Part shown: positions 15,889 through 22,300 of the stretch, piece after piece
Layout: each line of letters starts with the position of its first letter
Position numbering within the stretch: position 1 is the stretch's first letter
NCBI GenBank assembly: GCA_015520735.1
Contig: WAPN01000030.1
Location: forward strand, 1 to 56,114
DNA length: 56,114 bases
From: Desulfurococcales archaeon
Lineage (GTDB): Archaea; Thermoproteota; Thermoprotei_A; Sulfolobales; Desulfurococcaceae
Direction of reading: 5' to 3'
Program-made: the position numbers and the translations under genes
Notes under the pieces: model-generated
Databases searched by the model: none
What the model saw: the letters and a program-made list of their open reading frames with translations, nothing else
What the model was told of the DNA's origin: nothing

Positions 15889-16377
15889 ATGGCATGGTAC
15901 GGTTACAGCCAGCCAAGAGGACAGAGAAGAGGAGGCTATGGCTACGGTAGAGGAGGAATGGGCAGAGGAGCCGGCTGGAGGGGCCAGGGAGGAGGTCCAC
16001 CCACGATAAACTTTCCACCCATAAAGCCTCCGTCACCAGGGGCAATAAGAATAGCCGCAATGGTCAATACTCCCCACGGCCTAGAAGCGACACTGGCGCC
16101 CCACTATAGGAGAGCACCGTATATAGTACTTGTCGACATAGCGGGCGGAAAAACTGTCTGGGTAACTAGTATCCCAAACCCAGCCACCACAACTCATGGT
16201 AGTGGGGGGATTCTTGCCCAGTGGCTCGCATCCATAGGGGTTAAGTATGTTGTCTCAGGCCATATAGGGCCATCAGCTGCAAGGACACTGGTATCGCTAG
16301 GAGTGACAATAAGAGTACTGCCGCCGGGGACGAGGCTAGTTGACGCTCTTAGACAACTAGGATTAATGGCCCAGTAG
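15889..16377 (+). CDS. NifX/dinitrogenase Fe-Mo cofactor-domain protein with Gly/Arg-rich N-terminus
   Basis: A 162-residue protein. Residues 1-50 are low complexity (RGGYGYGRGGMGRGAGWRGQ); residues about 53-160 are a dinitrogenase iron-molybdenum-cofactor domain (IRIAAMVNTPHGLEATLAPHYRRAPYIVLVD; VVSGHIGPSAARTLVSLGVTIRV). Stand-alone members of this family occur in archaea without nitrogenase and are thought to bind metal clusters. It contains no cysteine. It starts MAWYGY, similar to MAWFPGYGW of the microprotein at 18594, and precedes a DUF134 regulator by 67 bases, the usual partner. Confidence 0.85.
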   Translation: MAWYGYSQPRGQRRGGYGYGRGGMGRGAGWRGQGGGPPTINFPPIKPPSPGAIRIAAMVNTPHGLEATLAPHYRRAPYIVLVDIAGGKTVWVTSIPNPATTTHGSGGILAQWLASIGVKYVVSGHIGPSAARTLVSLGVTIRVLPPGTRLVDALRQLGLMAQ

Positions 16378-16444
16378 ATCATTGAGTGATAGAATCAGTA
16401 ATTAATCATAATTTTTTCAAAATATTCTTGGAGGTCAAATAGAG

Positions 16445-16801
16445 ATGAACATGATAGGGCCTAGGAGGTGGAGATGGGGCCGCCGAGGCCCGGGCAGACC
16501 ACCAAAGCCCAGATGGATATGGGGATTTCCTGGGAGACTGAGCTTTATACCATTCGATGAGACAGGCCAGCCCATCAATGCAGAACCGGTTATTCTTAGG
16601 CCAGACGAGGTAGAAGCCCTGAGGCTAGTCTACTATGAGGGCCTCAACCAGGAAGAGGCGGCAAAGAAAATGGGTGTCTCGAGGGGAACCCTCTGGCGTG
16701 CACTGGCAAGTGGTAGGAGGAAAGTCGTCCAAGCCCTTATTGAGAGAAGACCCCTTGTTATGGGGTACTGGGAGGACAGAATAGAGCAACGACCCCAATA
16801 G
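16445..16801 (+). CDS. DUF134 (UPF0251) helix-turn-helix protein
   Basis: A 118-residue DNA-binding protein of the DUF134 family. The N-terminus is basic and Trp-rich (RRWRWGRRGPGRPPKPRWIW); the HTH is sigma-70-region-4-like: LRPDEVEALRLVYYEGLNQEEAAKKMGVSRGTLWRALASGRRKVVQAL (about 51-98). DUF134 genes usually sit beside NifX-like genes, as here, and are presumed to regulate them. The cysteines found near the N-terminus of many bacterial members are absent. ATG at 16445 with GGAGGTC 8-14 bases upstream. It is my candidate regulator for the TGTGC-N4-GCNCA dyads. Confidence 0.87.
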   Translation: MNMIGPRRWRWGRRGPGRPPKPRWIWGFPGRLSFIPFDETGQPINAEPVILRPDEVEALRLVYYEGLNQEEAAKKMGVSRGTLWRALASGRRKVVQALIERRPLVMGYWEDRIEQRPQ

Positions 16802-16882
16802 CATTATGAGCTAACACACGTGATGTATTATTTTGTCAAAAATGAGATTATAGGTTATTTGGCGTAGGAAAACATAATTACC

Positions 16883-18169
16883 TCATTGCTTCTTTAGTCC
16901 TACGAGGCTGAGTATTTTTGGCAGTAGCAGCCATCCATGCTCTATGATCCCTATCCTGCCCTTAACGCATTTCTTCTCAACCAACTGATCCACGTCGTCG
17001 GGCTCCATTCCAGGGGCATAGACCGCCACCGGCACAGGGTCATCAGTGTGTGCTCCAACGCTCGGCGGTGTGGCGTGGTCTGCCGTCACTAGGATTGCCG
17101 TGTCGCTGGGCATTCTCTCGAGGAATGGTCTGACGAAATACTCGTCTATGTACTCTATTTTCTTCTTTTTAAGCTCCATGTTCCTGTCGTGTCCTGGCTC
17201 GTCGGGGCCCTTGAGGTGGACGTAAACTATGTCATATGTATTCAGTAGCTCAAGTGTTTTCTCGAGCCTTATATTGTAGATTTCCTTGGGATCCCCTGTT
17301 GGTGGTTCCAGGGCGACAGTGTCTGCCCCGAAGATTCTCCCTATACCGATCTCAACAGGCATTTCCGCTAAGAACGCGAATTTGAGACCATATTTCTCAG
17401 GTAAGGGTGTTGTCCGCGGTATTTTTCCGCCGGCGTCCCTGAGTAGTATAACATTTGCTGGTAGGAGCCCTTTCTTTCTTCTAGCCTCGTTTACCGGGTG
17501 TTTGTCGAGTATCTGGATGGCTTTCTCAGTGAATATGTTTGCTAGCTCGGATGTTATCATCGCCTCAACCGTGTCTTCGAGAGGCTCGATCTTCTTTACG
17601 TACGGCTCGAACTCCTTCACCGCTACGCTGAGGAGGCCTTTACGAGTGTATGCAGGATCACTATTGCCTACATATGGGCTAAGCCTGTGTGACCTGCTAC
17701 CTATTATGACCACCGCACGATGACCTATAGTAGCCCTCATTCTTACGTAGCCATCATATTTTCCAAGCTCCATACCATCTAAAGCTTTCGCAAGCTCCTT
17801 AGCTTCCTCAGTCTCTAGACTTCTACCTACACGCCTATCGATCAATCTCTTGGTGCTCGGATCTATTGTTGCGAAATTAGCTCTGAAGGCTACCTCATAA
17901 CCTTCCTTAATGGACATTCCCGCACCAACAGCCTCGATCGGGCCTCTTCCAGTGTAGACTTCATGCGGATTGTATCCTATTATCGATATAACCGCCTCAT
18001 CGCTTTCCGGTGCAACCCCCTTCTCTATAGTATACATGGCTCCACAGACACCGTCCTTAGCGATCTTGTCAAGACCCGGCTTATAGGCTTTCTCCAGAGT
18101 TGTTACTGGGTCAGATAATCTATCAGCCATACCATCAAGAACCAGGTACAGAAGTCTCCTGATGGCCAT
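16883..18169 (-). CDS. apgM: 2,3-bisphosphoglycerate-independent phosphoglycerate mutase, archaeal type
   Basis: Interconverts 3- and 2-phosphoglycerate in glycolysis/gluconeogenesis. It belongs to the alkaline-phosphatase-like metalloenzyme superfamily: the N-terminal LYLVLDGMADR carries the first metal ligand D12, VAPESDEAVISIIGY (about 50-64) surrounds the catalytic serine region, LKGPDEPGHDRNM (about 318-330) and TADHATPPSVGAHTDDPVPV (about 359-378) supply further metal-binding Asp and His residues. Length 428 is normal for ApgM. ATG start. Single gene, transcribed toward the DUF134 gene. Confidence 0.94.
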   Translation of the reverse strand: MAIRRLLYLVLDGMADRLSDPVTTLEKAYKPGLDKIAKDGVCGAMYTIEKGVAPESDEAVISIIGYNPHEVYTGRGPIEAVGAGMSIKEGYEVAFRANFATIDPSTKRLIDRRVGRSLETEEAKELAKALDGMELGKYDGYVRMRATIGHRAVVIIGSRSHRLSPYVGNSDPAYTRKGLLSVAVKEFEPYVKKIEPLEDTVEAMITSELANIFTEKAIQILDKHPVNEARRKKGLLPANVILLRDAGGKIPRTTPLPEKYGLKFAFLAEMPVEIGIGRIFGADTVALEPPTGDPKEIYNIRLEKTLELLNTYDIVYVHLKGPDEPGHDRNMELKKKKIEYIDEYFVRPFLERMPSDTAILVTADHATPPSVGAHTDDPVPVAVYAPGMEPDDVDQLVEKKCVKGRIGIIEHGWLLLPKILSLVGLKKQ

Positions 18170-18533
18170 ACCTGTAACACCACATGATCATGCCTCTGGT
18201 CAAAGCTATATTGAATTAAAAATTAATAACATTAACCTGATCCACTCGAGGTTATAGACAATAAATTTCAACCATGCATGTGGAACCTATATGATATAAT
18301 CCTATAAACGCATGTACGGCTAGAGAATAGGAGAAAATGATTGACAATCTTAATTTTATGTTAATTTTATGTAATTGTAATCTAGGATATAGGATTATTT
18401 AATCAGTACTTGATATGGGAAGAAACATAAATGCCTTAAATATCCTATTATTATAGCTTGCTGGTAATTCGATGACGGGATTTTTGTTGACAACGATTTA
18501 ATTCTTATCCGGTTAGCGTCTTTGAGATAATTT
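18170..18533. other. AT-rich intergenic region with several inverted repeats
   Basis: Within a stretch of about 424 bases without a gene (18170-18593). It holds an exact inverted pair ATAATCCTATA (18296-18306) / TATAGGATTAT (18388-18398), a perfect GATTGACAATC dyad (about 18340-18350), a related GTTGACAAC (about 18486-18494), and a tandem TTAATTTTATG repeat (about 18351-18371). These look like regulatory or structural DNA rather than coding sequence. No ORF worth reporting. Confidence 0.35.
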
Positions 18534-18547
18534 TGTGCGTTTGCGCA
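18534..18547. promoter_or_regulatory. Upstream operator-like dyad TGTGC-GTTT-GCGCA
   Basis: Same half-site and spacer as the dyad at 15850-15863, here immediately 5' of the TATA box (BRE position) of the Trp-rich microprotein gene. Confidence 0.55.
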
Positions 18548-18556
18548 AAATTTAAT
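18548..18556 (+). promoter_or_regulatory. TATA box for the Trp-rich microprotein
   Basis: AAATTTAAT lies between the two dyads at 18534-18547 and 18559-18572; transcription is expected to start near 18578. Confidence 0.5.
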
Positions 18557-18558
18557 AG

Positions 18559-18572
18559 TGTGCTATAGCTCA
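18559..18572. promoter_or_regulatory. Downstream operator-like dyad TGTGC-TATA-GCTCA
   Basis: One mismatch from a perfect 5+4+5 dyad, centred 25 bp from the upstream site. Occupancy of both sites would cover BRE, TATA and start site. Confidence 0.55.
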
Positions 18573-18593
18573 AAATACTTATAGGTGATAGAA

Positions 18594-18845
18594 ATGGCCT
18601 GGTTCCCTGGTTATGGTTGGAGAGGAGGCTGGGGCTGGAGAAGAGGCTGGAGAGGCCCATGGCCTGGTAATGGGCCATTCAGCTATCTACCGCCATGGCA
18701 GAGGCCTGGATGGCTGTTTGGAAGAGGATCGTGCTGGTGGCTATTCGGCAGCCCATGGGGATACTGGGCTAGGACTTGGTACCCCTACCCAGTACCCTAC
18801 CCCTATGTACCTCCAGCTTACTACCCGTATTATCCATGGAGATGA
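18594..18845 (+). CDS. Trp/Tyr/Pro/Gly-rich microprotein
   Basis: An 83-residue protein in which 14 residues are Trp, 11 Tyr and 4 Phe, about 35% aromatic. The first half repeats a G-W-R-R-G-W pattern; the last third is Tyr-Pro repeats ending PAYYPYYPWR. A single Cys (GSCWW). There is no TM segment and no known fold. Composition and neighbourhood recall DUF5320-type proteins that accompany NifX-like/DUF134 genes, but I cannot assign it firmly. ATG at 18594 has AGGTGATAG upstream; an in-frame GTG at 18585 overlaps that site. Next gene follows after 27 bases. Confidence 0.7.
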   Translation: MAWFPGYGWRGGWGWRRGWRGPWPGNGPFSYLPPWQRPGWLFGRGSCWWLFGSPWGYWARTWYPYPVPYPYVPPAYYPYYPWR

Positions 18846-18872
18846 TGACCGGCACCAGGAGGGAGACCAGTT

Positions 18873-19205
18873 TTGTCTTGGTGGTATAGGTTTATGAGGA
18901 GAATGTATTATTGGATGCCGCCACCCTACCCTGTACATCCTGCGCCATCACCGACCCCTTACCAGCCATACACAGGCCAGACTGGCCAGCCGGGCGGACA
19001 GGCACAGATGCAACAACCAGTAGCCCCACCATATATGCCACCCTATTTCTTCCCGCCACCGTATCCGCTACGTCCGGAAGACGAGCTAGCAATGCTCGAG
19101 GACTATAAAAGGATTCTCGAGGAGGATCTCAGGGAAATACAGGAAGAGCTCAAGAGTGTAGAGGAAAGAATCAAAGAGCTTAAGAAAATGCTTGGCCAGG
19201 AATAA
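18873..19205 (+). CDS. DUF5320-like protein: Pro/Tyr-rich N-terminus plus coiled coil
   Basis: A 110-residue protein. Residues 1-65 are Met/Trp/Tyr/Pro/Gln-rich (MYYWMPPPYP; PPYFFPPPYPL); residues about 67-108 form one strongly charged coiled-coil helix (EDELAMLEDYKRILEEDLRE followed by ELKSVEERIKELKKML). That plan is typical of DUF5320 proteins found beside NifX/DUF134 genes. TTG start at 18873 with AGGAGGGA 5-12 bases before it. It is surely co-transcribed with the Trp-rich microprotein, and the coiled coil may oligomerise the pair. Function unknown. Confidence 0.7.
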   Translation: MSWWYRFMRRMYYWMPPPYPVHPAPSPTPYQPYTGQTGQPGGQAQMQQPVAPPYMPPYFFPPPYPLRPEDELAMLEDYKRILEEDLREIQEELKSVEERIKELKKMLGQE

Positions 19206-19312
19206 AGTTATTAAATTGAAATATTTTTCATGCTCATCAATCCTTTTTGATCGAATAAATAGGGAGAACATAATTTCCTCCAATATTTTTCCTATACACC
19301 GGTGCAGGGAGG

Positions 19313-20566
19313 ATGGATGTCATCTATGAAAAATTATACAAGTATATTGAGCCCTTTGAAGCTGTATCGATATTAATAGACGGGTTCAAGAGAAGAGCTA
19401 TAAGATTGAGGCCGGAGAAGAGCGTGGGCTATATTCTTGCAGAGCCTGTTTATGCAGAGATAGATAGGCCTTATGCTGATCTATCTCATGTTGACGGATG
19501 GGCTGTTAGATCAATAGATACATTGAGCGCTTCTTCAAGGAGCCCTGCTAAGCTCAAAGTGAGAGATAATGTTGATTCCCGAAGAGCAGATCAGGTTGAG
19601 CTCCGGTCCGGCGAGACGGTTTTCGTGGAGACAGGATTTCCCATACCTATTAATGCGGATGCAGTCGTACCGGTCGAGTCAGCCCGTAAAATCGGAAACA
19701 ATGTCTACATCTACGCACCGGTAACCCGAGGATACAACGTCTTTCCTAGATCCAGCGATTTCAGGAAAGGAGAAAAACTACTGGATAAAGGTACGAGGAT
19801 CACCTATTATGCAGTAAAATTATTAATGGATGCAGGAGTTTGGAGGATAAAGGTCTACGATAAACCTAAAATAGCAGTTTATAGCACGGGCGTCGAGCTC
19901 AAAGAAGAGCCGGCCATGCCCGGCGAATCCTACATACCTGATTCCTCAAGGCTATTCATAAACCATGTGATCGAAGAACTTGGAGGAAAAATAATAGATA
20001 CAGCCAATATACCTGACTCTTACGAATCAATAGCCGAAGTAATAAAGGAGATCATAGATGAGGCTGACCTCATAATAACGATAGGAGGGGTATCCATGGG
20101 CCCACGTGATATGACGTGGACAGGGATAAGGAATAGGATAAGGTACAGCAGGGTCTTTAGAGGAGTAAAAATGCATCCGGGAAGGTCAACAAGCGGTTTC
20201 AGGACAAACAAGGCATCGATCCTCAACCTTCCAGGACTACCACAGTCAACCATAGCTGCGGCATTACTAGTACTAGCCCCAGTCATAAGATACATGTCCG
20301 GAGCCGAGCCAATTATTGATAAGCCAAAACTGTACGCGAGGCTCGCCAAAGACTATCGGAGCGATAAATATCTAGGTTTCTACAGGATAAGATATGTTGA
20401 GATCATTGATGGAGAAGCAATCATATTGGAAGATAATCCTTCCTATAACGTCTTCACGCCACTGAAAAGCAGTGGCATAACAATAATACCTCCGGGCAAA
20501 AAACCGTTAAAAAGTGAATTGATACCGATCTACAGACCTAGCTCCATTTATCCGGGGGAGACTTAG
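19313..20566 (+). CDS. moeA: Molybdopterin molybdenumtransferase (MoeA)
   Basis: Inserts molybdenum or tungsten into adenylated molybdopterin, the final step of the pyranopterin cofactor; in hyperthermophiles this usually serves tungsten enzymes. MoeA signatures: DLSHVDGWAVRS (about 56-67), ETGFPIPINADAVVPVES (about 105-122), the MPT-binding GGVSMGPRDM (about 258-267), and LPGLPQST (about 304-311). Length 417 is normal, without an added PBP-like domain. ATG at 19313 with GGAGG just upstream. It is followed by a Tfx-family regulator and preceded by the NifX/DUF134 locus, a consistent metal-cofactor neighbourhood. Confidence 0.93.
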   Translation: MDVIYEKLYKYIEPFEAVSILIDGFKRRAIRLRPEKSVGYILAEPVYAEIDRPYADLSHVDGWAVRSIDTLSASSRSPAKLKVRDNVDSRRADQVELRSGETVFVETGFPIPINADAVVPVESARKIGNNVYIYAPVTRGYNVFPRSSDFRKGEKLLDKGTRITYYAVKLLMDAGVWRIKVYDKPKIAVYSTGVELKEEPAMPGESYIPDSSRLFINHVIEELGGKIIDTANIPDSYESIAEVIKEIIDEADLIITIGGVSMGPRDMTWTGIRNRIRYSRVFRGVKMHPGRSTSGFRTNKASILNLPGLPQSTIAAALLVLAPVIRYMSGAEPIIDKPKLYARLAKDYRSDKYLGFYRIRYVEIIDGEAIILEDNPSYNVFTPLKSSGITIIPPGKKPLKSELIPIYRPSSIYPGET

Positions 20567-20630
20567 ACCTCAAAGTTAATTAAGTCCCTAAGCACAATTG
20601 TATATCAAAGTAAATTATCCTTGATAGATT

Positions 20631-21119
20631 ATGGAGGAAAGTAGCTTGAAGCTCGGTTTTTTCACAGAACGGCAGATAAAGATCCTATATCTTAGGAATA
20701 AGGGGCTCTTACTAAGAGATGTTGCGGAGATCATGAAGACGAGCTACCAGAACATATCGTTGATCGAGAAACGTGTCTACAGGAACGTTAAATTGGCCAA
20801 GGACACGCTCCTCATATACAGGATCATAACATCACCTGTAAAGATATTGCTTCCGGCAGGCTCACATTTAGCGGAGATCCCTAGAAAGGTCATACTAGAA
20901 TGCGATAAGAAAGGAGTGAAGCTCAAAGCAGACTTCACACTCATCTACAAACTTATAAGGTTTAGGACGTCCGAGAACATAAGGGGCCAATATATAATCA
21001 AGCCCATATTCCTTCTAGTAGATCTCCAGGGCCAACCATACGTCTATGACTATGAAAGTGTAGAACCCTACATTAAGGAGATAGAGAGGATCATAGGAGA
21101 AAAGATAATAGAGCAGTAA
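20631..21119 (+). CDS. Tfx-family transcriptional regulator
   Basis: A 162-residue DNA-binding protein. The N-terminal HTH follows the Tfx pattern: FFTERQIKILYLRNKGLLLRDVAEIMKTSYQNISLIEKRVYRNVKLAKDTL (about 10-60). Residues 70-162 form the Tfx C-terminal domain (ILLPAGSHLAEIPRKVI). Tfx of Methanothermobacter binds downstream of the molybdenum formylmethanofuran dehydrogenase promoter and is molybdate-responsive by proposal. Being 64 bases after moeA, this protein plausibly regulates Mo/W cofactor genes. ATG start; short leader. Confidence 0.88.
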   Translation: MEESSLKLGFFTERQIKILYLRNKGLLLRDVAEIMKTSYQNISLIEKRVYRNVKLAKDTLLIYRIITSPVKILLPAGSHLAEIPRKVILECDKKGVKLKADFTLIYKLIRFRTSENIRGQYIIKPIFLLVDLQGQPYVYDYESVEPYIKEIERIIGEKIIEQ

Positions 21120-21120
21120 A

Positions 21121-21182
21121 GACTGTCGGCCTCCGGCTTCTCCACACCCCCAGAACGGCTTCGGAGACTCCCTTGTTCCCCA
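21121..21182. other. GC-rich foldable patch
   Basis: A GC-rich island directly after the Tfx gene in otherwise AT-rich intergenic DNA. CTCCG (21131-21135) pairs with CGGAG (21162-21166) and TTCT (21138-21141) with AGAA (21152-21155). In hyperthermophiles such patches often mark stable RNAs or mobile-element ends. It could also act as a 3' hairpin of the tfx mRNA. Confidence 0.25.
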
Positions 21183-21236
21183 TTCACAATGAATAATCTA
21201 TCCTATAGAAAATAATGTTAACAGGAGAAATAAGGG

Positions 21237-21554
21237 CTATCCATTACGCCTGGTACTATGGGTCTTCATGGCCTCGATTACTGCTTTGTAGGGCTGGGGA
21301 GCTGCACCTGTACACTCCCCAGTTGACAGGCTCGAGTCTCTGCAGACCCTTATAAGACCCTTCTCAATCAGCATTGAAATTATATCCTCGATCTCTGGAC
21401 AATACATCCCCATATAGGTGAGCCTCCAATCACAATCCTTGAAACAAGGGGTTAAACCATACTTAAAGGTATACAAGTAGATCAGATTATGGAGAGTTAT
21501 CCTCGATGGTTTATAGATCTCTATAAGCTCCAATATTATCTTCGTCTTCAACAT
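21237..21554 (-). CDS. Small YwgA/DUF4065-like predicted winged-helix protein
   Basis: A 105-residue protein: ILELIEIYKPSRITLHNLIYLYTFKYG, a Cys pair CFKDCDW (C37, C41), then MYCPEIEDIISMLIEKGLIRV with a further Cys, and C-terminal CRDSS...GECTG. The helix - helix - P-E - helix - strand plan resembles YwgA/DUF4065-like HTH proteins and the 87-residue protein at 4155-4418. Four to five cysteines might bind metal or form disulfides. ATG at 21554. Regulatory role is inference. Confidence 0.5.
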   Translation of the reverse strand: MLKTKIILELIEIYKPSRITLHNLIYLYTFKYGLTPCFKDCDWRLTYMGMYCPEIEDIISMLIEKGLIRVCRDSSLSTGECTGAAPQPYKAVIEAMKTHSTRRNG

Positions 21555-21786
21555 CTATTCCCTCTCAACATATAGGAGGGCCTAGTCTTAAAAAGAGGAG
21601 CTGGTAAAAATACCTTTCAAATCCCGGAAGTAAGAAAAGTGAGAATTGAACAACAATGCTAGTAATGACTATACATGACCGTATACGTAGGGTGCATTAT
21701 GATTTCCTGAAAAATTTATTTATATCTCAATTGTAGAGTTATACATATAATATATAGAATAATGCTATATTACTCATCGAGTCTAC

Positions 21787-22287
21787 ATGGTAATAGCATG
21801 TCTCCATAGTTGTGGGTGCAGTTTAATGTGTTACCGACTATTATTTGATCTCTGTCTTGCTGGTTTCTCCCTTAGCGCAATAGCTATCCTATTACACCTT
21901 CTCGTATCCTTTCCAGCGACTCTTGCTCGCCTATTTTTCTATCTAGTCTTAATGTTTGTTCTTGCCCTGATAGCATATGATCTATTTATGGATGCTTTTA
22001 GAATAGGGAGACGAATGTATAGGATGTATAGGAAGAATTACTGGGAATGCTTGCTGGTCGCGATACTAGTCGTATTTGCTTTACTAATTATGCCTAGTGT
22101 TTATATGTACTTGTTGATCCCGGAGGTTCTTTCAGGCTGGAGGCAGTGGGAAGATTTTTATCCAACAGATATTTACGCCTTATACTTGATGAGCCTCACG
22201 GCAGCTATATACATTATATATTATTATCTCGACAGACTAGTATTGTCAAGAAGTAGTGATATCGTGAAGAGAATAGATGAACAGTAA
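21787..22287 (+). CDS. Hypothetical four-TM membrane protein
   Basis: A 166-residue polytopic membrane protein. N-terminus is Cys-rich (CLHSCGCSLMC), then TM segments at about 20-45, 49-72, 90-113 and 131-148. A basic cytoplasmic loop (RIGRRMYRMYRKNYW, about 77-88) separates TM2 and TM3. A TATA-like TTTATTTATAT is about 70 bases upstream. No family recognised. It converges on the HD phosphohydrolase gene. Confidence 0.6.
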   Translation: MVIACLHSCGCSLMCYRLLFDLCLAGFSLSAIAILLHLLVSFPATLARLFFYLVLMFVLALIAYDLFMDAFRIGRRMYRMYRKNYWECLLVAILVVFALLIMPSVYMYLLIPEVLSGWRQWEDFYPTDIYALYLMSLTAAIYIIYYYLDRLVLSRSSDIVKRIDEQ

Positions 22288-22300
22288 ATGTTTTCCGTAA

